A stretch of 64,000 bases of DNA from Thermoplasmata archaeon (GCA_021792355.1 JAJYUV010000005.1:1-64000); one strand, 5' to 3'; shown: positions 43,730 through 52,891, counted from the first letter of the stretch. Translations and numbers: made by a program. The notes: generated by a model from the letters alone, not told the origin.

Positions 43730-44125
43730 TTCTCCAAGCACTGGGTACCATTTTACCTGAGTATCCTTCAGGGCCTATTTCCTATGGTTTGACTTTGTTT
43801 CTATTATTGCATTTTGAGCAACTAATTTAATAGAATAATCGACTACAACACAACCCATAAGTTCTTGTCTTTTCCACCATTTCTCCGCTGGTACTTTCTA
43901 GAAGCATTACGCCTGACCAGAATAAATGCTGCTTTACCCCTACACACTTCTTGTTCTCAGTAATTCAGAGTTCTGCAGTCACGGTCATTATGATGTATTG
44001 CTCCTTCTCCTTCCTGTCCAGAGCGAAGTTGTGTACTTTCGACGTGTGAACTTCATTGACTGGACAGGAATGATCCATCAGGCACTTTTTCGAAAGTATT
44101 TTTGTGCAAATGTTGATACAGTACT
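43730..44125. other. Noncoding region between the ATPase gene and queD
   Basis: About 400 nt. A 71-codon open frame at 43926-44141 has a hydrophobic then irregular composition and no ribosome binding site, and I do not accept it as a gene. The notable content is a long inverted repeat at 44011-44070, described separately. Confidence 0.5.
44011..44070 (+). promoter_or_regulatory. Long dyad/hairpin upstream of queD-queC
   Basis: TTCCTGTCCAG (44011-44021) and CTGGACAGGAA (44060-44070) are perfect 11-bp inverted repeats. Inside them GAAGTT and AACTTC form a further 6-bp stem around an 18-nt loop. It lies 55 nt before the queD start. It could be a leader RNA structure controlling the operon, a repressor operator, or a recombination site. 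Confidence 0.45.
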
Positions 44126-44602
44126 GTGGAAATATTCATAGATGGGAATTATTCGAACATTCGGTTCTCTGCAGCTCATTTCATCCCAGGAGACTGGAAG
44201 TGCTCTAGAATTCACGGCCACGACTACTCAATATCGGTCAAGATTGTTGGATCAATGAAAGACAAGTCATACTTTCTTGACTTCTCGAAGGCAAAATCGA
44301 ACTTGAAAGAAATTGCGGACTTTCTGGATCATAGAGTTCTCATTCCGGAGAAGAGGAGGGGGATCAACATCGAAGAGAAGGAGGGATACTTGAAGGTGAA
44401 ACTTGAGGGGAAGCATTATACCTTTCCAGTAGAGGAGACTAGAGTCATTCCTGTGAAGGACACCACTGCGGAGTGCTTGAGCGAATACATACTTGATAAG
44501 TTTGTAAAATCACTAGAACAAAGAGTTGAAGAGGTCGAGATTGAAGTCCATGAAGGACCTGGACAATATGCAAAATCTGCACGGAAACTTGAAAGCCATT
44601 AG
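44126..44602 (+). CDS. queD: 6-carboxy-tetrahydropterin synthase QueD (PTPS family)
   Basis: Makes 6-carboxy-5,6,7,8-tetrahydropterin, the first committed intermediate of preQ0. The 158-residue protein has the zinc histidines H18 (AAHF), H30 and H32 (IHGH), the catalytic C26 four residues before HGH, the DH pair (FLDHRV), and the C-terminal glutamate in HEGPGQYA. GTG start. It overlaps queC by 35 nt, so the two form an operon. The pathway serves both archaeosine and queuosine; no queE is seen in the window. Confidence 0.9.
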   Translation: MEIFIDGNYSNIRFSAAHFIPGDWKCSRIHGHDYSISVKIVGSMKDKSYFLDFSKAKSNLKEIADFLDHRVLIPEKRRGINIEEKEGYLKVKLEGKHYTFPVEETRVIPVKDTTAECLSEYILDKFVKSLEQRVEEVEIEVHEGPGQYAKSARKLESH

Positions 44603-45320
44603 CCTTTTATCTGGAGGATTAGATAGTTCGACCCTCCTATCTCTGGTTGTTTCTGAGGGTTATGAGGTAGTGGCACTATCGTTCGATTATGGGCAGAGAC
44701 ATAGGAGAGAACTAGAGTCCGCAAGAAAGATAGCAGAATACTATGGGATAGAACACAAGATAATGAAAATAGACTTGAGGACAATTGGCGGAAGTGCCCT
44801 TACAGACGATATATCAGTTCCAGATACTGCGCTGGAGAATATAGGTAAAGATATTCCTGTGACCTATGTCCCTGCAAGGAACACAATACTGCTATCAATT
44901 GCACTGGGTCTAGCAGAGGTCACCAATTCGTCCAAGATATTCATAGGGGCTAATGCTTTGGATTACTCAGGGTATCCAGACTGTAGACCGGAGTATTTTG
45001 ATTCTATTAACAAAACGTTCAGCCTTGCAACAAAGAAAACAGTAGAAGGAGAACACATTGAGGTTGAGGCACCCCTTCTAAGATACTCGAAAGCTGACAT
45101 TGTAAAGCTCGCGACAGAACTTAAAACACCACTTGGCCTGACTTGGTCGTGCTACAGAGGTGGCACGAAGGCGTGCGGGGTGTGTGAATCGTGCAAACTC
45201 AGGTTGAAAGGTTTTGTAGAGGCTGGTTCTGAAGATCCCATAGAATACGAGACAGTTCCTTCATTCTACCAAAAGTATCTAATTTCCAGAAAGAAAAGTA
45301 ATGAAACTACACAAAGCTAG
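44568..45320 (+). CDS. queC: 7-cyano-7-deazaguanine synthase QueC
   Basis: Converts 7-carboxy-7-deazaguanine to preQ0 using ammonia and ATP. The 250-residue protein has the PP-loop LLSGGLDSST near residue 15, the FDYGQRH segment, the VPARNTILLSIAL segment and a zinc site in the C-terminal SC...CGVCESC arrangement. ATG 44568 is the closest start before the PP-loop strand; ATG 44550 is an alternative. It is coupled to queD. Confidence 0.94.
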   Translation: MQNLHGNLKAISLLSGGLDSSTLLSLVVSEGYEVVALSFDYGQRHRRELESARKIAEYYGIEHKIMKIDLRTIGGSALTDDISVPDTALENIGKDIPVTYVPARNTILLSIALGLAEVTNSSKIFIGANALDYSGYPDCRPEYFDSINKTFSLATKKTVEGEHIEVEAPLLRYSKADIVKLATELKTPLGLTWSCYRGGTKACGVCESCKLRLKGFVEAGSEDPIEYETVPSFYQKYLISRKKSNETTQS

Positions 45321-45375
45321 AATATTGATAGCATTCTCAAGGAAAAGAAATTAATCCAAATTATACTGAGGGAGC

Positions 45376-45771
45376 GTGATCAAGGATCTTGAAATCACCT
45401 CGATAGAGGGAAAGAGATACGCTCCTATTGATACCAGACCACAGGAAGTTAGAATTGATCAGAACCTCACTATTGTAGACGTAAAGAGGGAAAACGAGTT
45501 CTCGAGGATAGTTTACAAATTCACATCATCTTTTTCGACTCTTGGTGCAATCTCTCTTGAGGGAACTTTGCTGTACCAAGGTAACGATGAAATTGAGGTC
45601 AAGTGGAGAAGAGATAAGTCCCTTCCAGAAACCGTTGCCAGCGAGGTCCAGACAGCGATATTCTCTTCGTCTGTCATTGAAACGATACTGATAGCACGAG
45701 ACCTACGCCTCCCACCTCCCATTCCAATGCCAACCTTGCAAAAGAAGAAAGACGTAGTCGGATTCGGTTGA
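45376..45771 (+). CDS. Conserved-looking small protein, unknown function
   Basis: A 131-residue soluble protein alternating predicted strands, ending in a proline-rich LRLPPPIPMP stretch and a basic KKK tail. The pattern of strands plus an LPPPIP end recalls a small uncharacterised archaeal family (a SecB-like fold is possible), but I cannot name it. GTG start after GGGAGC. It is convergent with the TFS gene. Confidence 0.65.
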   Translation: MIKDLEITSIEGKRYAPIDTRPQEVRIDQNLTIVDVKRENEFSRIVYKFTSSFSTLGAISLEGTLLYQGNDEIEVKWRRDKSLPETVASEVQTAIFSSSVIETILIARDLRLPPPIPMPTLQKKKDVVGFG

Positions 45772-45799
45772 TTTTCGAAAAATAAACCGTCGATCAGCC

Positions 45800-46105
45800 C
45801 TAGTACTCTCTCCACCTGTGCCCGCAGTGAGTGCACGTGTAGAATCTGGTTTCAGGTTCATCTGCAGCCCTCGTTTGCATGGCCTCCCAGTAGACACCGA
45901 ACTCCTTGCACTTGGGGCACTGAACTGTCTTATCTATGGGCAGGTTGATCTCTTCCTTCTCCACAACGATTGTCTCCTTCTTCTTCCCCTTCTCGACTAT
46001 GCCCTTCTTTTCTTCTTCCTTTATCGCAACTGTATTACCACATTTCCTGCATATCCAGACTTCTCCTTTTGGGAACATCATAGATCCACATTTAGGGCAG
46101 AACAC
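45800..46105 (-). CDS. tfs: Transcription factor S (TFIIS-like)
   Basis: A 101-residue factor stimulating RNA cleavage by backtracked archaeal RNA polymerase. Two zinc ribbons: N-terminal CPKC...CRKC and C-terminal CPKC...CTHC. The C-terminal ribbon carries the catalytic acidic pair in AADEPETRFY and ends in HRWREY, which distinguishes TFS from RPB9. It is a single gene. Confidence 0.95.
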   Translation of the reverse strand: MFCPKCGSMMFPKGEVWICRKCGNTVAIKEEEKKGIVEKGKKKETIVVEKEEINLPIDKTVQCPKCKEFGVYWEAMQTRAADEPETRFYTCTHCGHRWREY

Positions 46106-46145
46106 AATTTCCCAAAGTTATATTAAATAAATACATTTTCCTAAG

Positions 46146-47039
46146 TTGAGAGTTCCATTCGTTAGAATTCGCCAAAAAGACGCGGAAAAAGAGATCGAGA
46201 GACTGAAAGAAAGTGGCGAGTTTCTCGGAGATTATAAAATAAGAAGCGAAGAGAATTGGCTACTTGTCCCTGTCAAGCATTCTACGGAAACCGGCGATTT
46301 CGTTGAGAATCCAAGAATAAGGATGGATCATGTTGGAAGCTTCGAGAGAGTGGCTGATTTTTTCGTCATTAAAGAACGGGATGGCTGGCAGGAGATCCTC
46401 GAGGAAATTCAGAGAAAGCAGTCGCCGAGAGCGATATTCCTGGACAGTGGGGTTGAGGGAGCTTTCAGAATCAGGAAACTCAGGAGAGTGTACGGTACTG
46501 GGAACTCTGCAGGTATACACAAGGAGAACGGCCTTAGATACAATGTTGATCTAGAAAGGGCATATTTTTCTCCTAGACTGGCCGCTCTCAGGAAGGAGAT
46601 CACTGATAGCTGCGTTAAATCATCAAAATCAGGGCTGATAGTTGACATGTATGCCGGGGTTGGACCCATTTCTATTCCCCTTCTCAAGAGAAACGCGAAC
46701 GTCCTATCCATCGATGTCAACCCGGCTGCCGTGAAGTTGATGGTTCAAAACATGAGGCTAAACAAAGTGAAAGGGAATGCTATCATAGCTGATTCCAATA
46801 GAATTTACGACTGTTTGGGGGAAGTTGAGCAGGTAATTATGAACCACCCAACCCAGTCTCTGTCTGTTGTGCAGGAAATAATAGGAAAATTGGAAAAGAA
46901 TACGATCATCCACGTTACCTACATCGCCAAAAGATCTGAGAGCGTAGGATTCGACCGAGTGGAAATCATAAAGAGGAAGACTGTCCATGGTTATTCCCCC
47001 TCATCATCTCTCTATTACTTCATGCTTGAAAAGAAGTAA
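46146..47039 (+). CDS. trm5: tRNA (guanine37-N1)-methyltransferase Trm5
   Basis: Makes m1G37 using SAM. The 297-residue class I methyltransferase has motif I VDMYAGVGPISIPL, followed by VLSIDVNPAAVKLMVQN. The YFSPRLAALRKEI segment upstream is typical of archaeal/eukaryotic Trm5. Motif IV reads MNHPTQS rather than the common N-[LP]-P form. TTG start. It lies 33 nt before uppS. Confidence 0.88.
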   Translation: MRVPFVRIRQKDAEKEIERLKESGEFLGDYKIRSEENWLLVPVKHSTETGDFVENPRIRMDHVGSFERVADFFVIKERDGWQEILEEIQRKQSPRAIFLDSGVEGAFRIRKLRRVYGTGNSAGIHKENGLRYNVDLERAYFSPRLAALRKEITDSCVKSSKSGLIVDMYAGVGPISIPLLKRNANVLSIDVNPAAVKLMVQNMRLNKVKGNAIIADSNRIYDCLGEVEQVIMNHPTQSLSVVQEIIGKLEKNTIIHVTYIAKRSESVGFDRVEIIKRKTVHGYSPSSSLYYFMLEKK

Positions 47040-47071
47040 ACGATTTATTCTCTTTAACTATTTGAGCAAAC

Positions 47072-47857
47072 ATGCCGAAGCAGGGATTCTTCAGTTCTGT
47101 CCTATCAGGAATAAGAGAGAGGTATGAACAGAGCCTCCTGGCGGACATCAAGAAGGACCCGCTGCCCAGACACATCGCGGTCATAATGGATGGCAATAGA
47201 AGATTTGCAAGGCAACTCAATGTATCAAGTGACAAAGGGCATCTCCTAGGTAAGGAACGACTGGAAGAATTTCTTGACTGGGCCTACGATATTGGAATAA
47301 AAATTGTGACTGTCTATGCATTTTCAACTGAAAATTTCAAGAGGGACTCATCAGAGATTGAATATCTCATGAACCTTTATGCGAACAGCTTCAACGATCT
47401 TGTCAAGGATGAAAGGATAACCAAGAATAGGATCAAGGTAAGATTGATTGGCAAGACTGATCTTCTGCCCGAAGCTCTAAGACTGGCAGCAAGGAGGGCA
47501 GAGGATTATACAAAGAATTTTGATAAATACTTGCTAAACGTAGCGATTGCCTATGGTGGAAGGGAGGAGATCCTGGATGCCATAAAGAACATATCGAAAG
47601 AGGTAAGGAATGGTACACTCAACCCAGAAGACATAGATGAGAAACTCATAGAGAAGTATCTCTATACTGGAGAGATCGTAGATCCGGACCTTATAATCAG
47701 AACTTCTGGAGAGGAAAGGATCAGCAATTTCCTACTGTGGCAGTCTGCATATTCAGAGCTCTATTTTACTGACGTATATTGGCCAGACATAACAAAACTT
47801 GATCTGTTGAAGGCAGTAAGGGACTATCAAAAGAGGCAGAGGAGGTATGGAAAATAG
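47072..47857 (+). CDS. uppS: Cis-prenyl (undecaprenyl-type) diphosphate synthase
   Basis: Builds the long polyprenyl carrier lipid used for protein glycosylation. The 261-residue enzyme has HIAVIMDGNRRFAR with the catalytic D40, the YAFSTENFKR segment, and the C-terminal PDLIIRTSGEERISNFLLWQ. Its stop overlaps tiaS by 1 nt. The many sequon-rich surface proteins in the window give a use for this lipid. Confidence 0.94.
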   Translation: MPKQGFFSSVLSGIRERYEQSLLADIKKDPLPRHIAVIMDGNRRFARQLNVSSDKGHLLGKERLEEFLDWAYDIGIKIVTVYAFSTENFKRDSSEIEYLMNLYANSFNDLVKDERITKNRIKVRLIGKTDLLPEALRLAARRAEDYTKNFDKYLLNVAIAYGGREEILDAIKNISKEVRNGTLNPEDIDEKLIEKYLYTGEIVDPDLIIRTSGEERISNFLLWQSAYSELYFTDVYWPDITKLDLLKAVRDYQKRQRRYGK

Positions 47858-49128
47858 TGCCGATTCTCGGTATAGACGATACCGACTCTCGTAGTGAGAT
47901 GTGTACTACCTACCTCACGATTGAAATCTTGAAGAGTTCTAATCTGGACTTGATAGGTTATCCAAAATTGGTTAGATTGAATCCCAACATCCCATTAAAA
48001 ACCCGGGGAAATGCTGCGATATCTCTTACACTTGGAAGGGGAGAGGGAAAGGGTACTGTGATAGGTAAGATTGACGGTGAAGAGATCCTGTCCTACCCGC
48101 AATACAAAAACGAAAAAATGGATATAGATGTGATGTCAATAATTGAAAGATTTTCTCCGAATGACAAGGACACCAACCCTGCCTTGATCATAACCGAAGA
48201 GGAAAACAATGAGAACTTTTACTGGGACGCTGTCAGGGAATTTGTTGATTACAGAAAGGTTATGGAGAAAGCTAAAGGTCAATTCAGTTGCATAAACGGA
48301 CAGATAGGAGTAGTGGGAGCAAATGCTGCCGTTTCGTGGCCCAGAAACAACCCTACCTATGAATTGATTTCTTATCTCGACAAAGGCAAATGGTCTGGGA
48401 AGCACTATGTGGATGATTCTAGCTCCATGCTAATTGAGAGATCATTTCCGGATACCTTCGACAGTTTTGATTTCAGGAACAGGTACAATGCGATAAGACC
48501 TACAACCAAAACTCCAATTCTCTTCGGCATCAGGGGAGTGAATCCAGCCAAATTGATTCAGTATGAAGGGTACGTGAAGAGCGAACCTTATTCCTCCTCT
48601 ATCATCTATGAGACAAACCAAGCTACTGACGACCACCTGGTTGAAAGACCGATAGGCAATTCAGCGCTGTACAACTCCTCCATAATCAGGGGGTTTGTGG
48701 GCTCTGGACCAGTATGGTCTAGGGGTGGAATTCTCACCTTTGACGTAGAGATGAATGACACGAAGATCAGAGCTGTCGCTATGGAGCCGACGAAAGAGTT
48801 TAGGACACTGTTGGCAAAACTGAGGAAGGGGGACGAGGTCAGGGTATATGGTGGAATAACCAAGGTTGGGTCAATCAATATAGAGAAAATAGAGGTGGTT
48901 TCTGTTTCCAGAATAAAAGAGATCCGACCTCCCGTCTGCCGTAACTGTAACACAAGAATGGAAAGCATTGGGAGAAGCGGAGGCTTCAGGTGCAGGAAGT
49001 GCGGTTCAAGGAGCAAGACGGGAGATGTGACTATAGAGAAGAGAGAGATCGCACCAGGATTCTATGAAGTACCGGTCATTGCCAGAAGGCATCTCGCAAG
49101 ACCACTCAAGCTGGGAATTGTAAAATGA
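47857..49128 (+). CDS. tiaS: tRNA-Ile2 2-agmatinylcytidine synthetase TiaS
   Basis: Attaches agmatine to C34 of tRNA-Ile(CAU) so that it reads AUA. The 423-residue protein begins with the conserved GIDDTDS segment and keeps TRGNAAISL, an OB-like domain near residues 270-350, and a C-terminal zinc ribbon CRNC...CRKC. GTG start overlapping the uppS stop; its end overlaps the AK6 gene by 4 nt. Confidence 0.94.
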   Translation: MPILGIDDTDSRSEMCTTYLTIEILKSSNLDLIGYPKLVRLNPNIPLKTRGNAAISLTLGRGEGKGTVIGKIDGEEILSYPQYKNEKMDIDVMSIIERFSPNDKDTNPALIITEEENNENFYWDAVREFVDYRKVMEKAKGQFSCINGQIGVVGANAAVSWPRNNPTYELISYLDKGKWSGKHYVDDSSSMLIERSFPDTFDSFDFRNRYNAIRPTTKTPILFGIRGVNPAKLIQYEGYVKSEPYSSSIIYETNQATDDHLVERPIGNSALYNSSIIRGFVGSGPVWSRGGILTFDVEMNDTKIRAVAMEPTKEFRTLLAKLRKGDEVRVYGGITKVGSINIEKIEVVSVSRIKEIRPPVCRNCNTRMESIGRSGGFRCRKCGSRSKTGDVTIEKREIAPGFYEVPVIARRHLARPLKLGIVK

Positions 49129-49610
49129 TGTGTATCACCGGAACCCCTGGAGTCGGGAAGTCCACAGTAATGAAAGAACTGCTGAGTAGAGGTTATGACG
49201 TCCAGGAATTCGACGGTCTGATTGGTGAATGTGTCCTTGAAATGAAGGATGATGAAAGAATAATTGACGATGGTTGCCTGAGAAAGATCAGGACTGCCGG
49301 AGTGTTTTTCGGGCATCTCTCTCATTATGCTAGATGCGACAAGGTTGTTGTCATCAGGGCCCATCTGAAGGATATTGAAATCAGATTGAAGAAAAGAGGC
49401 TATTCCAAGTCTAAAATAATGGACAACATTGAGAGTGAAGCGATTGATCTAATCGGATTCGAATCGGAGAAGATGCACCCCGGAAACACTTTAGAAATAT
49501 TGAATTCCAGTGTTAAAAAGACTGCTGATTTCATAGAAAATGTAATTAAAGGGAAAAATTCTACGAGTGTGAAAATCGATTTAGTGGAGGAGATACTGGA
49601 TTGGTACTAG
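49125..49610 (+). CDS. AK6/Fap7-type adenylate kinase family NTPase
   Basis: A 161-residue P-loop kinase with ITGTPGVGKST near the N-terminus and the LID-like AHLKDIEIRLKKRGYSKSKI. Archaeal Fap7/AK6 homologs act in ribosomal 30S maturation and have weak adenylate kinase activity. The start overlaps tiaS by 4 nt and the end overlaps the next gene by 10 nt. Confidence 0.85.
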   Translation: MMCITGTPGVGKSTVMKELLSRGYDVQEFDGLIGECVLEMKDDERIIDDGCLRKIRTAGVFFGHLSHYARCDKVVVIRAHLKDIEIRLKKRGYSKSKIMDNIESEAIDLIGFESEKMHPGNTLEILNSSVKKTADFIENVIKGKNSTSVKIDLVEEILDWY

Positions 49611-50209
49611 ACAAATGGAGGAAAAATGCAGGTTTCCTGCTGGACGGAGTCGCATCGAGACTTGGTGACGTCAATCCAAATTCCATTACCATAATATCCT
49701 TCATCCTCGCAATGGCGTTTGCGGTCTTTTACTATCTGGGTCACCTTAGTTTTGCGTATCTTGTAATTGCATTTTTCATTCTTTTGGGTTCTGCATATCT
49801 TGATGCACTTGATGGAGCCGTTGCAAGGCGGTTCAATAAATCTTCAAAGAAGGGGGATTTCCTAGACCATCTTCTAGACCGGTACTCTGACTTCGTTATC
49901 CTTTTTGGGTTGACGATCAGCGTGTTTGGAAATCTCTATTTCGGTATAGCTGCAATAGCCGGCACTTTTCTGAGCAGCTATGTTGGTACTCAATCACAGG
50001 CCGTCGGACTGAATAGGATATACGGTGGGTTTCCGGGTCGAGCGGATAGGTTAGTGATTGTCATGTTAGTCACGGTCGTACAGGTCTTCACTACAGGGAT
50101 TCCCCTGTTTGGATACTATATAACAGCCTGGGGGTTACTGTTTCTGGGAATTGCGGGATTTATTAACTCTATCTACAGAGCTGCCCTTGCCTATCGTTCT
50201 ATTTCCTAG
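49601..50209 (+). CDS. CDP-alcohol phosphatidyltransferase (archaetidylinositol-phosphate-synthase-like)
   Basis: A membrane enzyme joining CDP-archaeol to a polar head group. The diagnostic motif D-x2-D-G-x2-A-R...G-x3-D-x3-D is present as DALDGAVARR...GDFLDHLLD. It has about six helices in 202 residues. The head group is probably inositol phosphate by family, but this is not certain. TTG start overlaps the AK6 gene; its 3' end overlaps priL on the opposite strand by 75 nt. Confidence 0.87.
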   Translation: MVLDKWRKNAGFLLDGVASRLGDVNPNSITIISFILAMAFAVFYYLGHLSFAYLVIAFFILLGSAYLDALDGAVARRFNKSSKKGDFLDHLLDRYSDFVILFGLTISVFGNLYFGIAAIAGTFLSSYVGTQSQAVGLNRIYGGFPGRADRLVIVMLVTVVQVFTTGIPLFGYYITAWGLLFLGIAGFINSIYRAALAYRSIS

Positions 50210-51199
50210 GTTTCTGGTTCTGTAAAACCCAAGAGGATGGGAGACCTTACCTGAGGCACACAGAGGATCCCTCTCTTTGTAACATAGCCCTAGAGAGCCT
50301 AGAGTTTGACACGATGGAACACTATATTCTCTTCCTCTGCCGGTTCCTGTTATGTGCTCGATCTGATACTTGGTTATCTTTTCAGCGAAGTCAGGAACTT
50401 TGCCGAAATACTTTAGAATCTCGTCGTTCGGAAGACCTATCCTGTGAAGAAATGTTACGAGAAAAAAACGACCCGCGTGAGATACATTTGCTCCTTCTTT
50501 CATCTGGTCTATTATCTCAACAAGACATGGAGGAAAGGACTTTTCGTTGAGGGGGCCGAGGTTCGCTCTCTCTTGTCTGATCTCCTGTCCTCTGGATACT
50601 ATCTCTGCAACAGATGGCCGCAGCATCTTGTCTACTTCAGGAGGAAATTCTACTACCTCATTAACTTCCTGCATGTATTTCCTGTAAAATGCTTCTCTCA
50701 GTATTTTTGCTAGTACGTTCTGCGATGCAACTACATTCCCGTCTCTCAGCTCCTGGTTGCAAAGCTTCAGCTCTCTGTCATTGAAGACAACGGCGTTCTT
50801 CAAAAATGGCGATATAGGAATAAGGTAATTATCACCCTGTTTCTCTATCTCAACATTCAACTCTTGTGAAACGAGTTTCAATATCCTGGGGTCCTTTTCT
50901 TTTTTCAAGTTTTCATATAGTGCGTTCCTCTCCTTGATTGCATACCTAGCAGAAATGAAATAGTCTCGAATGTAGGTGAGCACTATTTTGGTGATTATGT
51001 AATCTACTACTCTGTCATCTGAACTAGTAGAGAATGTAGCATCTTCTCCATTCATTATACTCGCAAGCCGATTGACAGATTGCTTGAGATTAGTCTCGTT
51101 GGTTTCCAGGAAAGATTGTATTGAGGTACCCTGCCCAAAGTATCCTCTAAGGGCTCTCCTCAGGAAAGGATAAACCCCCACCATTTCTTCATTCTTCAT
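50135..51199 (-). CDS. priL: DNA primase large subunit PriL
   Basis: The regulatory Fe-S subunit of archaeal primase, 354 residues. Four conserved cysteines are in FPPCL, VPSCQ, LGLCYK and DPLCA, the 4Fe-4S ligands of the family. ATG 51199 is chosen over a longer frame because it forms an ATGA overlap with the pepQ stop. The C-terminus past the last cysteine is about 40 residues and overlaps the convergent lipid gene by 75 nt. Confidence 0.92.
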   Translation of the reverse strand: MKNEEMVGVYPFLRRALRGYFGQGTSIQSFLETNETNLKQSVNRLASIMNGEDATFSTSSDDRVVDYIITKIVLTYIRDYFISARYAIKERNALYENLKKEKDPRILKLVSQELNVEIEKQGDNYLIPISPFLKNAVVFNDRELKLCNQELRDGNVVASQNVLAKILREAFYRKYMQEVNEVVEFPPEVDKMLRPSVAEIVSRGQEIRQERANLGPLNEKSFPPCLVEIIDQMKEGANVSHAGRFFLVTFLHRIGLPNDEILKYFGKVPDFAEKITKYQIEHITGTGRGREYSVPSCQTLGSLGLCYKERDPLCASGKVSHPLGFYRTRNLGNRTIGKGSSVDRVNKSRNSQKQ

Positions 51200-52272
51200 A
51201 CGATTTGTAGCTCTCTCGGTGCTGTGGTAATAACCTGACACCCGTCCTTGGTCACCACAACATCATCCTCTATTCTGACTCCACCCTTCTTTGGGATGTA
51301 TACTCCTGGCTCCACAGTAACAACCATGTTCTCCTTCAGATAGAAATCCAAGAGAGGACTGAGAGCGGGATGATCATGAACGTTCAACCCGATCCCGTGC
51401 CCGAGTCCATGTATGAATTTCCCCTTGAATTTCGATGAGTCTATTACTTTTCTTGATGCGCCATCTACTGCCTTACCGTTCTCTCCGCTTTTTACTGCCT
51501 TGATCCCCGCGCTTTGCGCTTTTAAGACAATCTCATACATATCCTGCATCTCCTTCTCAGGTTTTCCAAAAAAGTAAGTTCTTGTCATATCTGAGCAGTA
51601 TCTCTCATACTTTGCTCCGAAATCTACGAGCACTACCTCTCCTTTCTTCAGTTTCCTGTTACCGCCAGAGAAGTGGGGTTCGGCTGCATCTGGTCCGAAT
51701 GCTGCGATGGTATCGAAACTTGGAGAAGAAGCCCCGTTCTTCATCATCTCATAATTGACCTTTGCAGCAAGTTCTCCCTCGGTCAATCCTTCCCGTAGCA
51801 TTCCTGGAATCTCCTCTCCAACCTTGGATACGATCTTTGCAGCCTCCTTCAGTTTGGTAATTTCCCTCTCTGACTTTATTTGTCTGAGGTTGGTGATCGA
51901 TTCACCTACGTCAACCAGTTCCTTGTCAGGCAGTTTGTTCTTTAGAGAGAGATAATCGGTGTGAGACAATCCTGAGAAATTTACTCCAAGGAAGGTAACA
52001 CCTTTCGTAATCTCTTTCAGCAGTTGATCTCTTTCTCTTCCCGAGCTGAAAACCTCTACATCGAGATCCTCAGACCTTGCAGTTTGTTCTTCAAGCTGGC
52101 TCGTAATAACCTTGAGATTCTTCCTGGTGACGAAGGCGTAGGAACTTTCAAACAGTCCCCTAGTAAGCTGTGTAAAATAAAAGAAGGAAGGGTCGTTAGA
52201 GCTTTCCCCGCCATTATAGATTAATATTCCTTCGACGTTTTGGTTAAGGTCAAACAACTTCTCTACGTCCAT
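51196..52272 (-). CDS. pepQ: Xaa-Pro dipeptidase/aminopeptidase (M24B)
   Basis: Cleaves dipeptides or N-terminal residues before proline, 358 residues. An N-terminal creatinase-like domain (1-130) precedes the pita-bread domain with the metal ligands in VDFGAKYERYCSDMTRT, GLGHGIGLNVHD, TVEPGVYI and RIEDDVVV. It precedes priL with a 4-nt overlap. It fits a peptide-scavenging lifestyle. Confidence 0.93.
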   Translation of the reverse strand: MDVEKLFDLNQNVEGILIYNGGESSNDPSFFYFTQLTRGLFESSYAFVTRKNLKVITSQLEEQTARSEDLDVEVFSSGRERDQLLKEITKGVTFLGVNFSGLSHTDYLSLKNKLPDKELVDVGESITNLRQIKSEREITKLKEAAKIVSKVGEEIPGMLREGLTEGELAAKVNYEMMKNGASSPSFDTIAAFGPDAAEPHFSGGNRKLKKGEVVLVDFGAKYERYCSDMTRTYFFGKPEKEMQDMYEIVLKAQSAGIKAVKSGENGKAVDGASRKVIDSSKFKGKFIHGLGHGIGLNVHDHPALSPLLDFYLKENMVVTVEPGVYIPKKGGVRIEDDVVVTKDGCQVITTAPRELQIV

Positions 52273-52330
52273 ACCTCCAGAGAGTTAATTGATTAATCTA
52301 ATTTTCTTATTAATAGGTGATATTCTGCGT

Positions 52331-52891
52331 TCAATCCTTAAATGTCACGACGAATATTTCTCCAAGATCCGGAGACACAATGTGACCCGCGTTGTACTTT
52401 GAAAAGGAGAATACTTCTTCCTTCCCGGGTGCATACCACGGACTAGTCCTGACTGTTTCTATAGTCGTGAAGGGATCGTACTTTATCTTTGCATAACTCA
52501 TTCCAACTGCGTCTCTGCCAAGAAATAGAGACTGTCGTTGCGAATATGCTTGGTGAAGGAGATATATAAGGTGCTCCCTGAATTCTACCAGCTTTGAGAA
52601 TGCAAAATTTGGGAACTTTCTCATTTCATCGTCGTAAAGAACGATCTTTGAGTGCCTTCTCTCCATCCTTGTGAGAATTCCCTGGCTCTGAACTACTTTC
52701 TCCGTAAATTCTACCCCCATGGGAAACAGCAAGATGAGGAAGTTACTCATCGATTCGATTAAGAAATTTTCTTCCTCCCCCGACATCTCTGGCAAAAAAC
52801 AAATGTACAGGTCCTTGTCGGGAAACGAGCTGCTGTCCATAGGATCCTTCATAACGATTTCTTTAGCTCTCTTCCCGATGGGCCGAATCAT
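52331..52891 (-). CDS. Protein of unknown function
   Basis: A 186-residue soluble protein without signal peptide or membrane span; the central part alternates hydrophobic strands (NFLILLFPMGVEF) and charged helices. I recognise no family. It lies 32 nt after the HD hydrolase gene and 58 nt before pepQ on the same strand, so it may belong to their transcript. Confidence 0.6.
   Translation of the reverse strand: MIRPIGKRAKEIVMKDPMDSSSFPDKDLYICFLPEMSGEEENFLIESMSNFLILLFPMGVEFTEKVVQSQGILTRMERRHSKIVLYDDEMRKFPNFAFSKLVEFREHLIYLLHQAYSQRQSLFLGRDAVGMSYAKIKYDPFTTIETVRTSPWYAPGKEEVFSFSKYNAGHIVSPDLGEIFVVTFKD

Noticed and set aside
44011..44075. A second H/ACA RNA at the queD dyad
   Set aside because: The stem spacing is near the rule, but no ANA box follows in the right place on the plus strand and the pocket is too small.
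44011..44125. A preQ1 riboswitch in front of queD
   Set aside because: The segment forms a long simple hairpin and lacks the conserved A-rich tail and pseudoknot pattern of the bacterial preQ1 aptamers I know, so only an unspecified regulatory dyad is reported.
43926..44141. A 71-codon open frame before queD
   Set aside because: Irregular composition, no ribosome binding site, and it runs through the inverted repeat into the queD start.
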